From Paenibacillus jilunlii (GTDB lineage: Bacteria; Bacillota; Bacilli; Paenibacillales; Paenibacillaceae), in assembly GCF_900102965.1 (NCBI RefSeq), contig NZ_FNGM01000010.1, forward strand, positions 186,001 through 250,000: a DNA stretch of 64,000 bases, read 5' to 3'. Positions 8,873 to 17,645 of this stretch are shown here, one piece after another (the stretch's first letter is position 1; each line of letters opens with the position of its first letter). A program made the position numbers and the translations under genes. A model generated the notes under the pieces. That model did no database searches, had not been told where the DNA came from, and saw only the letters and a program-made list of their open reading frames with translations.

Positions 8873-9982
8873 TTAGCGCAGGGTAATCCATTCATCACGG
8901 TGGATGACCTCCAGCCGGTGAACCTCGCCCAGCTTCGGTACAATCTGGCCGCTGGGCAGCCCCTGGATCGTGCGCAGCTGGGAGTCGTCGTAATTCACAA
9001 TTCCCCGTCCGAGAAGCTTGGCATCCGGACCAAGGACCTCTACCACATCACCGGAATGAAAGCTGCCTTCAATCCGTTTTACCCCAACCGGCAGCAGGCT
9101 GTGCCCGCCATGGAGCAGCGCTTCTACTGCACCTTCATCTACATACAGGGAACCCAGCGGGGTGGACATGAAGCCTAGCCACTGTTTCTTAACCGGCAGG
9201 GAAGAGAGCGTGGTGTCAAAATAGGTACCTTTGCCGGTGCCTGCCGCTGCCAGCTGCAAATCGCCGGGTTCGGTTGCTCTGCCTACAAAGACGGGCACTC
9301 CGCCGCGTGTGGCGATTTTGGCCGCATCGATCTTGGAGCGCATGCCGCCAGTGCCTACACTGGAGCCCGCTCCCCCGGCAATGGCATAAATCTCCGGAGT
9401 AATCTCCTCAACACGCTCATACCGTGTGGCCTCTGGATGCTTGCGCGGATCTCCGCTGTACAAGCCGTCCATATCCGTCAGAACGAGGAGATGGGAAGCT
9501 TTCAGGAGATTGGCGACCAGCGCGGATAAGGTATCATTATCACCGAATTTCAGCTCATCTACCGAAACGGTATCATTTTCGTTAAATATCGGTACAGCTC
9601 CCTGCCGGAGCAGCTCTTCTACCGTCATTACAGCATTATTCATTGCCCGGCGGCTGCAAAAGTCGGTCCTTGTCAGCAGAATCTGCGCGGTGGGTATGCC
9701 ATATTCCGCAAAAGCCTCTTGATAGGCCTGCATCAGCATCACCTGGCCCACCGCCGCTGCGGCCTGCTTCTCATGCAGCAGCTTGGGACGTGCGGGATAT
9801 CCGATACCCCGGAATCCGGCAGCTACAGCTCCGGAGGTAACCAGCAGCACTTCACAGCCGTCCTTCTGCAGCCCGGCGATTTCAGCGGCAAAGAAAGCAA
9901 CCGCTTCACGGTTCAGTCCGCCTTCAGGTCCGGTAAGCGAGCTGCTGCCGATTTTAACCACAATTCGTGTCGTCAATGTCAT
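8873..9982 (-). CDS. proB: Glutamate 5-kinase
   Basis: 369 residues. An N-terminal amino-acid-kinase domain (about 1-260; KIGSSSLTG near the N-terminus, NENDTVS and the KFGDNDTLSALVA segment) is followed by a C-terminal PUA domain (about 280-365). It phosphorylates glutamate to gamma-glutamyl phosphate and is the feedback-controlled entry step of proline synthesis. The ATG at 9982 follows GAAGGAAGTG. First gene of proB-proA-proC; the leader upstream contains a T-box riboswitch. Confidence 0.96.
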   Translation of the reverse strand: MTLTTRIVVKIGSSSLTGPEGGLNREAVAFFAAEIAGLQKDGCEVLLVTSGAVAAGFRGIGYPARPKLLHEKQAAAAVGQVMLMQAYQEAFAEYGIPTAQILLTRTDFCSRRAMNNAVMTVEELLRQGAVPIFNENDTVSVDELKFGDNDTLSALVANLLKASHLLVLTDMDGLYSGDPRKHPEATRYERVEEITPEIYAIAGGAGSSVGTGGMRSKIDAAKIATRGGVPVFVGRATEPGDLQLAAAGTGKGTYFDTTLSSLPVKKQWLGFMSTPLGSLYVDEGAVEALLHGGHSLLPVGVKRIEGSFHSGDVVEVLGPDAKLLGRGIVNYDDSQLRTIQGLPSGQIVPKLGEVHRLEVIHRDEWITLR

Positions 9983-10020
9983 TCACTTCCTTCTCGATTG
10001 TACAATATTTCATGCTGAAA

Positions 10021-10276
10021 ATGACAAAAAGCCCCCATCCTTAGACTTAGCAAAGGACGAAAGCTTGTAAACTTCCGCGGTACCACCTTCATTGATGAGG
10101 GTTCATCCGACTTCATTCTCATAACGGGAGTTTCCGTCCTGCCGGGGCAGGCCGCTCGGGGGTAGGAATTCCGAATGGACAACCGCGGTGAATTCTTCCA
10201 GCCTGCCGGAATTCACTCTCTGATCGCGGATAAGCGCCTATTCGTACTGGTCCCGTCTGCACGTTTCACTGTTTGA
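10021..10276 (-). promoter_or_regulatory. Proline T-box riboswitch in the proB leader
   Basis: Read on the minus strand, the leader has a stem I base GACGGGACCAGTACG containing the AGUA element, a CAGAGAG segment, and the specifier region CGGAATTCCTACCCCCGAGC. There CCU (proline) at 10166-10164 stands just before the conserved ACC. The T-box bulge AAGGTGGTACCGCGG is at 10089-10075. A 12-bp terminator stem (10064-10031, with several G-U pairs) is followed by TTTTT. T-box leaders sense uncharged tRNA by codon-anticodon and NCCA pairing. Here low charged tRNA-Pro should switch on proBAC; B. subtilis proBA is known to be controlled this way. The specifier is assigned by motif alignment. Confidence 0.92.
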
Positions 10277-10281
10277 CATTT

Positions 10282-10310
10282 AGAATACCATGGAGAAGTA
10301 AGGTTTGCAA
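10282..10310 (-). promoter_or_regulatory. Probable sigma-A promoter of the pro operon
   Basis: On the minus strand, TTGCAA and TATTCT are separated by 17 nt. They sit so that transcription would begin at the 5' edge of the T-box leader. Each hexamer matches consensus at four of six positions. Confidence 0.55.
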
Positions 10311-10419
10311 AGAGTCCCGGAGGTAATATTTTTTCCAGGAGCCCGGCGGTGAATCTGATGTTTATCCATTGGGGGATGGGGTAAAATACTTATAATCTGT
10401 TACCAGGAGGTGGATAGAC

Positions 10420-10617
10420 TTGAGTAAGAAAGACAACGTCCAGCAGGAACAGAAGCGAAATTCCATAGAAGCGGCCGAGGTTCAAAACAAGGCGATGCGG
10501 GAATTTGTTGAGGAGAACACCGTGGATTCACGCACAAAAGGTCTGGTCGACGAGAGCACAGCCCGATTGACCGATGATCAGAACCGCCTGATCACCCAGC
10601 ATAATTTGCGTAAATAA
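10420..10617 (+). CDS. Small hydrophilic protein of unknown function
   Basis: 65 residues, highly charged, rich in Gln, Glu, Asn and Lys, probably helical, with no signal peptide or membrane segment. It starts on TTG behind a near-perfect ribosome site (CAGGAGGTGG, 10404-10413), which strongly supports a real gene. It stands alone between divergent promoters and its own terminator. Upstream, GTTTAT at 10360 and GGGTAA 13 nt later resemble an alternative sigma factor (sigma-B or forespore type) promoter, while TATAAT at 10391 lacks a -35. No family recognised; a spore or stress role is only a guess. Confidence 0.72.
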   Translation: MSKKDNVQQEQKRNSIEAAEVQNKAMREFVEENTVDSRTKGLVDESTARLTDDQNRLITQHNLRK

Positions 10618-10640
10618 GCGCACGAATAAGGTTTCATTTT

Positions 10641-10690
10641 ATAAAAAAGACCTTCTAGCCACAATTGTGAGCAGGAAGGGCTTTTTTATT
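10641..10690. terminator. Bidirectional terminator
   Basis: The hairpin runs from AGACCTTCTAGCC through ACAATTGTGA to GCAGGAAGGGCT, with a six-base A run on the left and a six-base T run on the right. It serves the small gene on the plus strand and the LysR gene on the minus strand. Confidence 0.75.
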
Positions 10691-10706
10691 TATAGCAGGA
10701 GCGGGA

Positions 10707-11618
10707 CTATTCCACTGAAAGACCTTTGACCGTCGTTCTGAACGTTTCCATAAAAGCCTCCGCAGCGTTGGATAAATAACGGCCCCGGCGGTAGGCGACG
10801 ACCAGTGTACGGCTGGGCACCGGATCGGCAAGCGGCAGATACACAGGAACAAATTCACTGCGCGGCGCGCGGGCAATAAAGTGGGGAACCAGAGTCACGC
10901 CCATGCCGGTGGCAACGAGCGATTGAACCGTTTCCATATTATTGCTTTCGAAAACAATACGCGGCTCAAAACCGGCTGCACGGCATAATTCCACGGTCAT
11001 TTTGCGGAAGCCCTGGCCTTCTTTAAGGACAATAAACGGTTCATCCCTTAATTCCCCCAAGGCAGTGCGAATTCCTGAGGCGCTCCGCGAAGCGAGGGAA
11101 TGCTCCGGAGGAACGGCAAGGTCGATCCTCTCTTCACCCAGCACCTCGTAGGCAAGCGTAGGGATTTCCAGCGGTAAGGAGAGCAGGCTGAGGTCGGTCT
11201 GGCCGCTGGCGGTGAGTTTTTCCAGGTTCATGGAGGAGTCCTCCAGCAGGGTGATTTCGACCTCGGCATATTTACTCTTAAATACGGGAAGTACATGCGG
11301 CAGCAAATGGGCACCGGTAATGGGCATGCTTCCTACAACCACGCGACCCTTCCGCAGCTGGGAAATATCCGACATCTCCTGGCGCAGCAGCTCCACGGCA
11401 TCAATAATGGTCTGGGCCTGCTCCACAAATTTCTCACCGGCGTGCGTAAGCTCTACCGAGCTGGTATTGCGCTGGAAAAGGAGGACACCCAGCTCTTTCT
11501 CCAGCTTTGAAAGCTGCTGGCTAAGTGAAGGCTGGGCGATATGCAGTTTATCCGCTGCCCGGGAAAAATTCCGCTCTGCCGCGATTTGCAGGGCATATTG
11601 CAGCTGTCTGAGTTCCAT
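10707..11618 (-). CDS. LysR-family transcriptional regulator
   Basis: 303 residues. An N-terminal winged helix-turn-helix (about 1-60, with RNFSRAADKLHIAQPSLSQQ) is followed by a LysR substrate-binding domain (about 90-290). The ATG at 11618 is chosen because GAGG lies 9 nt upstream and MELRQLQY is the classic start of this subgroup; a GTG 15 nt further up is possible. It faces away from leuC, 600 nt apart. Inverted repeats with ACCTAT/ATAGGT arms lie in its own promoter region and in front of leuC, so control of leuCD plus autoregulation is plausible but inferred. The effector is unknown. Confidence 0.93.
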   Translation of the reverse strand: MELRQLQYALQIAAERNFSRAADKLHIAQPSLSQQLSKLEKELGVLLFQRNTSSVELTHAGEKFVEQAQTIIDAVELLRQEMSDISQLRKGRVVVGSMPITGAHLLPHVLPVFKSKYAEVEITLLEDSSMNLEKLTASGQTDLSLLSLPLEIPTLAYEVLGEERIDLAVPPEHSLASRSASGIRTALGELRDEPFIVLKEGQGFRKMTVELCRAAGFEPRIVFESNNMETVQSLVATGMGVTLVPHFIARAPRSEFVPVYLPLADPVPSRTLVVAYRRGRYLSNAAEAFMETFRTTVKGLSVE

Positions 11619-11662
11619 AAACAGATTCCTCACCCTTAGATAGATTGTTGCTTATAAGTATA

Positions 11663-11690
11663 ACCTATAAATATTGTTATTAATATAGGT
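11663..11690. promoter_or_regulatory. Possible LysR-regulator operator upstream of its own gene
   Basis: Inverted repeat ACCTATA-N14-TATAGGT lies 45-72 nt upstream of the LysR start. The same half-site occurs again in front of leuC. LysR proteins usually bind such dyads near their own start. Confidence 0.5.
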
Positions 11691-11752
11691 GAGATTGCCG
11701 AGAAGGATGAGCCAGCAATAGGATAGCCAATGCTCAAGCCATAGGTTATCCA

Positions 11753-12010
11753 TCAGCCTGCAACTGCAATTCCAGAGAAACTTCTGGCTCCCAAAGTGAC
11801 TCCATAATTTGTAGTTACGCTGATGATATAGCGGATTTGACCTGCGAGCACATCGGCAGCGGGAGGAAAATCAACGGCTGTAATACCGGACATCTCATAA
11901 GTCAGCTCCGTCATCGCCTGGGACGCAGGCTTTTGATAGACAGTAGTAAAGATCGGGACCGAATTCCGGAAGATTGTAAAGGTAACATCAGGAACAATCG
12001 CAGGGTTGGA
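11753..12010 (-). pseudogene. Remnant of a beta-rich protein, 5' end lost
   Basis: On the minus strand an 85-codon open frame ends at a TGA (11755-11753) and begins directly after another in-frame TGA. Its translation (from NPAIVPDVTFTIFRNSVPIF to SFSGIAVAG) is protein-like, with alternating hydrophobic and polar residues typical of a beta-sandwich. There is no usable start with a ribosome site near the 5' end; the first ATG would leave only about 56 residues. It looks like the C-terminal piece of a surface or exosporium-type protein whose 5' part was lost or frameshifted. This reading is inferred. Confidence 0.5.
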
Positions 12011-12083
12011 TCAGCTTATGAGAGGGGATGATCGATTGCTTGGACCATTTTTAGTAAAAATGAAGGGGGATTGCTTGCTGCTT

Positions 12084-12098
12084 ATAGGTCAAACCTAT
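12084..12098. promoter_or_regulatory. Possible operator in front of leuC
   Basis: Perfect inverted repeat ATAGGT-CAA-ACCTAT, about 116 nt before the leuC start. It shares half-sites with the dyad upstream of the neighbouring LysR gene. Confidence 0.45.
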
Positions 12099-12214
12099 GA
12101 CTTTTATAGAAATCATATCTTGGAATTATAAACACCGCGATGTTATATTTAGATCATTCAAGAGAGACTCCACTTTCTCTTCCAATGAACGATTCTACTT
12201 TATGAGGTGAAGAC

Positions 12215-13639
12215 ATGGGCAACAAGACAATGTTTGAAAAGATTTGGGACAATCACGTAATCCATCAGGAGGAAGGCAAGCCGAGCATCATTTACATCGA
12301 TCTGCATCTGGTGCATGAGGTGACATCCCCGCAGGCTTTTGAAGGACTTCGCCTCAGCGGCCGCAAGGTGCGCCGTCCGGGCCTTACTTTTGCAACTATG
12401 GATCATAACGTTCCCACCAAGGACCGTTACAATATTACCGATCCTATCTCCAAGCAGCAGATTGATACGTTGTCGCAGAACTGCCGCGATTTTGGCGTAA
12501 GATTGTTCGATCTGAATGATATTGACCAAGGTGTAGTGCATGTTATGGGTCCTGAAATCGGATTGACTCATCCCGGCAAAACCATCGTCTGCGGCGACAG
12601 CCATACTTCTACACATGGTGCATTCGGTGCACTGGCCTTCGGGATCGGCACCAGTGAAGTTGAGCATGTGCTGGCGACCCAGTGTCTGCAGCAGTCCAAG
12701 GCCAAAACGATGGAAGTCCGTTTCAAAGGCAAACGCAATCCCGGCGTAACGGCCAAGGATATGATTCTTGGGGTTATTGCCAAGTACGGCACTGATTTTG
12801 CAACAGGTTATGTTATTGAATATACCGGCGAAGCCATCCGTGAGCTGTCGATGGAAGAACGCATGACGGTCTGCAACATGTCGATCGAAGGCGGGGCAAG
12901 AGCGGGGCTGATCGCTCCGGATGAGACTACCTTCAACTATCTGCGCGGACGCCAGTATGTGCCGCAGGGCGCGGCTTATGATGCTGCGGTTGAAAGCTGG
13001 AAGGAGCTTGTCAGCGACGAAGGCGCCCAGTATGATACCGTTGTTGAATTTGATGTGGAGTCTTTGATTCCGCAGGTAACCTGGGGAACCAGCCCGGGTA
13101 TGGGTACGGATATCTCCTCCACTGTGCCGAACCCGGCAGATTTCACGACGGAGAATGAACGTAAGGCGGCTGAAAAAGCGCTTGAATATATGGACTTGGT
13201 ACCGGGAACACCGATTTCCGAAATCGGTATTGACTATGTCTTCATCGGGTCCTGCACGAATGGACGTATTGAAGATTTACGGGCTGCTGCCGAGGTAGCA
13301 AAGGGCCATAAGGTATCCGATAAGGTTACGGCCATTGTGGTACCGGGATCGGGACGCGTGAAGATGCAGGCCGAGAAGGAAGGGCTTGACAAAGTATTTA
13401 CAGAAGCAGGGTTCGAATGGCGCGAAGCGGGCTGCAGCATGTGCCTCGCCATGAACCCGGATGTCCTGCAGCCTGGACAGCGCTGCGCATCTACCTCGAA
13501 CCGGAACTTTGAAGGACGTCAGGGGCGCGGCGGACGCACGCATCTGGTATCTCCTGCTATGGCGGCTGCGGCTGCGATCAAAGGCCATTTTACCGATGTC
13601 CGTGACTGGAACTACAAGGCGGAAGCCGTCAACGCATAG
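12215..13639 (+). CDS. leuC: 3-isopropylmalate dehydratase, large subunit
   Basis: 474 residues, an aconitase-family subunit that isomerises 2- to 3-isopropylmalate in leucine synthesis together with LeuD. The 4Fe-4S ligands lie in FIGSCTNGR and in the CSMCLAMNPD segment; CGDSHTSTHG is the substrate-binding motif. The ATG at 12215 follows TGAGGTGA. leuD starts 27 nt after its stop. leuA and leuB are not nearby. Upstream lie an ATAGGT/ACCTAT dyad and a divergently placed LysR gene. Confidence 0.97.
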   Translation: MGNKTMFEKIWDNHVIHQEEGKPSIIYIDLHLVHEVTSPQAFEGLRLSGRKVRRPGLTFATMDHNVPTKDRYNITDPISKQQIDTLSQNCRDFGVRLFDLNDIDQGVVHVMGPEIGLTHPGKTIVCGDSHTSTHGAFGALAFGIGTSEVEHVLATQCLQQSKAKTMEVRFKGKRNPGVTAKDMILGVIAKYGTDFATGYVIEYTGEAIRELSMEERMTVCNMSIEGGARAGLIAPDETTFNYLRGRQYVPQGAAYDAAVESWKELVSDEGAQYDTVVEFDVESLIPQVTWGTSPGMGTDISSTVPNPADFTTENERKAAEKALEYMDLVPGTPISEIGIDYVFIGSCTNGRIEDLRAAAEVAKGHKVSDKVTAIVVPGSGRVKMQAEKEGLDKVFTEAGFEWREAGCSMCLAMNPDVLQPGQRCASTSNRNFEGRQGRGGRTHLVSPAMAAAAAIKGHFTDVRDWNYKAEAVNA

Positions 13640-13666
13640 AACTTGAGAGAGCAGGAGGAACTAATC

Positions 13667-14269
13667 ATGGAAGCATTCAAGAAATTAACGGGAATCGTTG
13701 CCCCGGTAGACCGGGTAAATGTAGATACGGACGCTATTATCCCTAAGCAGTTTTTGAAACGGATCGAACGCACAGGCTTTGGACAATTTTTGTTCTACGA
13801 ATGGCGTTTTGACGAAGCCGGAAATGACAATGCTGCGTTTGAAATGAACAAACCCCGCTATAAAGGGGCTTCGGTTCTGATCTCGCGGGCCAATTTCGGC
13901 TGTGGCTCCTCACGTGAGCACGCGCCTTGGGCCATTATGGATTACGGCTTCCGGGTCGTTATTGCCCCTTCGTATGCCGATATTTTCTACAACAACTGCT
14001 TCAAAAACGGGATTCTGCCGATTAAACTGTCGGAATCCCAGGTAGATGAGCTGTTCAAGCGTACAGCAGAGCATGATGGCTACGAATTGACAGTGGATCT
14101 GGAGAATAACCTGCTTCGTGATGATCATGGACTCAGTATTACTTTTGAACTGGATGAACACCGCCGTCAATTCCTGCTGCAGGGTCTGGATGATATCGGG
14201 CTGACGCTTCAGCATGCGGACGAAATCGCTGCCTACGAGGAACGCCACGCTGCCAAGCTGTTTGCGTAA
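13667..14269 (+). CDS. leuD: 3-isopropylmalate dehydratase, small subunit
   Basis: 200-residue swivel-domain subunit of isopropylmalate isomerase, of normal length. NFGCGSSREHAPWA is the family signature. The ATG at 13667 is chosen because AGGAGG lies 8 nt upstream; an upstream in-frame start would lack a ribosome site. Second gene of leuCD, followed by a strong terminator. Confidence 0.97.
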   Translation: MEAFKKLTGIVAPVDRVNVDTDAIIPKQFLKRIERTGFGQFLFYEWRFDEAGNDNAAFEMNKPRYKGASVLISRANFGCGSSREHAPWAIMDYGFRVVIAPSYADIFYNNCFKNGILPIKLSESQVDELFKRTAEHDGYELTVDLENNLLRDDHGLSITFELDEHRRQFLLQGLDDIGLTLQHADEIAAYEERHAAKLFA

Positions 14270-14303
14270 GAAAAGTCAACATAAAAACTTTACAAGATTT
14301 ACA

Positions 14304-14345
14304 CAAAACTTCTATTTCCGGGTGTCGGAAATAGAAGTTTTTTTG
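14304..14345 (+). terminator. Terminator of leuCD
   Basis: A near-perfect 16-bp stem AAAACTTCTATTTCCG / CGGAAATAGAAGTTTT with a 5-nt loop runs into a T tract. Confidence 0.93.
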
Positions 14346-14446
14346 CTATAATCAATATATTCATTGCCCGGAAAGGCAACTTTTGGAGATTTCTGTCGTC
14401 TTAATCTTATCTAAGTATCTAACATTTGCCAGAAGGAGAGGAAAGG

Positions 14447-16024
14447 ATGAGAAGAGCCGGACAACGAGTGCTATTTCTATTGCTGCTGCCACTGCTACTG
14501 CTATCATTCGCCGGCCATGAAGCCGCAGCTGCCGGGAACAGCGCGGGCAGAATTATTATGGACAACAGGGAATTGGAGATTCCCAAGGGAATCAAGTTAG
14601 AGAACGTAAATGGAAGCGTTATGATTCCCATCCGGGTCGTCGTTGAGAATCTGGGATTTGAGGTGCTGTGGGAGCAGAAGTCGCACAAAGTAACGGTCCA
14701 GCAGGACGGCAAGAGTGTGCAACTGGCTGTAGGCAGCAAAACAGCCGATGCCGATGGAGTTACACTGGCACTGAACGCAGCACCGAAACAGGCGGGCGGC
14801 ACGGTGCTGGTGCCTATCCGCTTTGTCAGTGAGCAGTTCGGGCTGAAGGTAGGCTGGGACAACAGTGACAAGACCGTTTACTTGAGCGGCGGGGTTCCCG
14901 ACAGTACAGCAGGTCCAAGCAGTCCCCAGCCTTCGGCTGCACCGGCTCCAACGGCTGTGCAAGTGCCAACCTCTGTCCCTGCAGACAGCCAAGGGGCAGG
15001 CGGAGATATTGTAACCGGAGTGACGGACCCCACTCCTACTCCTATACCAGGCAGCGCGGGTACGGCTGTCGGTTCTCCGCAGGTCATGGGTGCGGTGTTC
15101 AGCGAGAACCGGCTGATCATCTCTGTGGCAGGGGCAGCTAAGCCTAATGTTACCCAAATGGGAAGTCCGGACCGGATTGTCATTGATTTTCCGGGCGCTG
15201 CCTTTGCCCCCGATTTTGCCGGCAGCTTTCCGGGAGTTTCCGCCAGCGGAAGCCCTCAGGGCAAGCTCGATGTCAGCGGATATCCGCTGGTTACCGAGGT
15301 GCGTTACGCGCTCTTCAGTGTGAGTCCGCCCACTGCCAGATTTGTAATACAGACCGCTGGCAGCCAGCCTTACCAGGTGAGTACGGATGACAGTACGGGA
15401 CTGGTGACCGTTGACTTGAATGTTGTAAGCAGCGGAAGCGGAACACCTCCCACAGGGGGGACAGGGCTTACCGGCAAGCCGGTAGTCGTACTTGACGCCG
15501 GTCATGGCGGCACTCAATCCGGAGCCGTCAGTCTCACAGGCAAGCTGGAGAAGAACTTCAACCTCGCTGTGATTCAAAAGGCGGGCGCGCTGCTGATGCA
15601 GGCAGGACTGGTTGACGTAGTATTCACCCGCACAGAGGACATTACGCTTGGACTGCAGGATCGTGTAAACATCGCGGAAAGGGCGAAGGCCAATCTGTTT
15701 ATATCCGTCCATGGCAACTCTTTGCCTGCAGATTACCCGAACAGGAATAAAGTTAATGGGAGCGAGACTTATTATTCACGGGCGGAAAGCCTGCCGCTTG
15801 CCCAGATTCTGCACAAACATCTGGTAGCGGCGACAGGGTTCAAGGACAACGGAATAAGAACTAAAAGTCTGCATGTCACGAGAGAAACCAGCATGCCGGC
15901 AGTGCTCCTTGAGGTAGGTTACCTTACTAATCCGGGAAATGAATCGGCTATGTACAGTGAACAGCTTCAGGACAGCCTGGCCCGGGAAATTGTTGCCGGA
16001 ATTATGGAATATCTCGGCTTGTAA
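14447..16024 (+). CDS. Secreted N-acetylmuramoyl-L-alanine amidase, copy 1
   Basis: 525 residues. A signal peptide (about 1-30) is followed by a copper-amine-oxidase-like N-terminal domain (about 33-146, two repeats ending in VPIR), a Pro/Thr/Ser-rich linker (about 150-210), an AMIN domain (about 214-335) and a C-terminal Amidase_3 domain (about 345-525). The zinc and catalytic residues of the AmiC/LytC family are visible: His353 (DAGHG), Glu368, His422 (SVHGN) and Glu489 (LEVGY). It should cut the bond between muramic acid and the stem peptide in the wall. The start at 14447 has AGAAGGAG at the right spacing. A paralogue with the same architecture follows 160 nt downstream. Confidence 0.93.
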   Translation: MRRAGQRVLFLLLLPLLLLSFAGHEAAAAGNSAGRIIMDNRELEIPKGIKLENVNGSVMIPIRVVVENLGFEVLWEQKSHKVTVQQDGKSVQLAVGSKTADADGVTLALNAAPKQAGGTVLVPIRFVSEQFGLKVGWDNSDKTVYLSGGVPDSTAGPSSPQPSAAPAPTAVQVPTSVPADSQGAGGDIVTGVTDPTPTPIPGSAGTAVGSPQVMGAVFSENRLIISVAGAAKPNVTQMGSPDRIVIDFPGAAFAPDFAGSFPGVSASGSPQGKLDVSGYPLVTEVRYALFSVSPPTARFVIQTAGSQPYQVSTDDSTGLVTVDLNVVSSGSGTPPTGGTGLTGKPVVVLDAGHGGTQSGAVSLTGKLEKNFNLAVIQKAGALLMQAGLVDVVFTRTEDITLGLQDRVNIAERAKANLFISVHGNSLPADYPNRNKVNGSETYYSRAESLPLAQILHKHLVAATGFKDNGIRTKSLHVTRETSMPAVLLEVGYLTNPGNESAMYSEQLQDSLAREIVAGIMEYLGL

Positions 16025-16186
16025 TGGCGCTCTGCCGAATGATGCAAGTGAGGAGATAGGTTTGGATATGGTATATATTCGCAACTTTTAAGGAAACCCG
16101 GCGTCTAATCATTGTCGAAGGCTGTCAGGCAGACTGGCATCATGAACGCTTTTTTTGGGCGGAATACTAGATTCTTGAGGTGAAGA

Positions 16187-17626
16187 ATGAAGAAATTTGC
16201 TTTTATGCTGTTGCTGCTGCTCTTTGTAGTTGTTCTGCCGGGGCATGGACATGCCGCTGGCGGGAGCAACAAGATTTTTCTTGATGGCAAGGAGCTGACG
16301 GCAGGACAAGATGTTCCAGTTGAAAATGTGAACAACTCCATTATGGTGCCGCTAAGAATGATTGCCGAGAACCTGGGTTACCAGGTGAATTGGGATCAGA
16401 AGAGCAAGACGGTTACAATTGAACAGCAAGGCAAGACCATCAAGCTGATTGTCGATCAGACTGCGGCTTCCGTCGATGACAAGACCGTTGTACTGACGAC
16501 AGCACCGCTGCTTAGGAGCGACACGACGCTGGTGCCGATCCGGTTCATCGGTGAACAGTTTGGCCTGAAGGTTACCTGGGACAACACAGCCAAGGTTGTA
16601 AATCTTATTACCCCGGAAATTCCCGACAGCACCAATAATACGGGAGAAAGTTCCGGAGACGGCGGGACAAGCGTAGAAGTGCCTCCGGTGGATACAACGA
16701 CAAATTTAACCATGGTTAATGGTATCAGCTTTAGTGAAAACCGGCTGACCATTGCCATGGATGGAAATTCGCAGCCGGTGGTATCCAAGGTAACCGGGCC
16801 GGACCGTATAGTCGTCGATCTTCCGAATGCCACGTTCTCAGATGTATTCGGAACGGGTCAGGTGCTGAGCCCGGATCTGAACGGTGCGATTGCAGTGACT
16901 GATTATCCGGATGTTTCAGGAGTGCGCTACTCGCTATACAGTACTAACCCGTACACTGTCCGGTTTGTGATTGATCTGAATCAGGCCAAGAATTATAGTG
17001 TTAATGTGTCGGGGGATGTCTCTAAGCTGGTCGTTGTGGATTTGAATGCGGCAAGCACTGACGATCCTGCCACATTGCCCGGCAACAACGGACGGAAGCT
17101 TGTAGTGCTGGATGCGGGGCATGGCGCCAAGGATTCCGGGGCAGTCGGGGTTACTGGCAAATACGAAAAAAACTTCAATCTGGCAGTAATACTTAAGGCA
17201 GCTGCACTGTTGAAGCAGGAAAATATGGTTGACGTCGTACTTACCCGCAGCGATGATACTTTCCTGGAATTGAAGGAACGGGCAGGAATGGCCAATAATC
17301 TCAAAGCCGATCTGTTTATATCCGTTCATGCGAACAGTGGTTCATCGTCTGCGGCCAGCGGCTCGGAAACCTATTATCAGCGGGCGGCAAGCAAGGCTCT
17401 GGCGAATGTAATGCATAAATATCTGGTCCAAGCTACCGGATTAAGCGACAGGGGAGTTCGTTATGGGAACTTCCATGTGATTCGGGAGACTAAGATGCCT
17501 GCCGTGCTGCTGGAGGTCGGCTATCTGAGCAATAAGGGAGACGAAGCCCTGTTGTTCTCAGAAGATCTGCAGAACAAGGTAGCCGCTGGCATTGTCGCCG
17601 GCATTAAGGAATATCTCAAATTATAG
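16187..17626 (+). CDS. Secreted N-acetylmuramoyl-L-alanine amidase, copy 2
   Basis: 479-residue tandem paralogue of the preceding gene. Signal peptide (1-24), copper-amine-oxidase-like domain (about 28-140), a much shorter linker than copy 1, AMIN domain (about 175-290) and Amidase_3 domain (about 305-479). Catalytic residues are all kept: His312 (DAGHG), Glu327, His381 (SVHAN) and Glu443 (LEVGY). The ATG follows TTGAGGTG. Retained active sites in both copies suggest diverged roles (for example growth versus sporulation) rather than decay; that is inference. Confidence 0.93.
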   Translation: MKKFAFMLLLLLFVVVLPGHGHAAGGSNKIFLDGKELTAGQDVPVENVNNSIMVPLRMIAENLGYQVNWDQKSKTVTIEQQGKTIKLIVDQTAASVDDKTVVLTTAPLLRSDTTLVPIRFIGEQFGLKVTWDNTAKVVNLITPEIPDSTNNTGESSGDGGTSVEVPPVDTTTNLTMVNGISFSENRLTIAMDGNSQPVVSKVTGPDRIVVDLPNATFSDVFGTGQVLSPDLNGAIAVTDYPDVSGVRYSLYSTNPYTVRFVIDLNQAKNYSVNVSGDVSKLVVVDLNAASTDDPATLPGNNGRKLVVLDAGHGAKDSGAVGVTGKYEKNFNLAVILKAAALLKQENMVDVVLTRSDDTFLELKERAGMANNLKADLFISVHANSGSSSAASGSETYYQRAASKALANVMHKYLVQATGLSDRGVRYGNFHVIRETKMPAVLLEVGYLSNKGDEALLFSEDLQNKVAAGIVAGIKEYLKL

Positions 17627-17645
17627 CAGCAGCCAAGCGGCACAG

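Noticed and set aside
11837..12031. 64-codon plus-strand open frame between LysR and leuC
   Set aside because: The opposite strand reads as a much more protein-like fragment; the plus frame has no ribosome site.
14447..17626. Recent gene duplication by assembly error
   Set aside because: The two amidases differ throughout in sequence and linker length, so they are true diverged paralogues.
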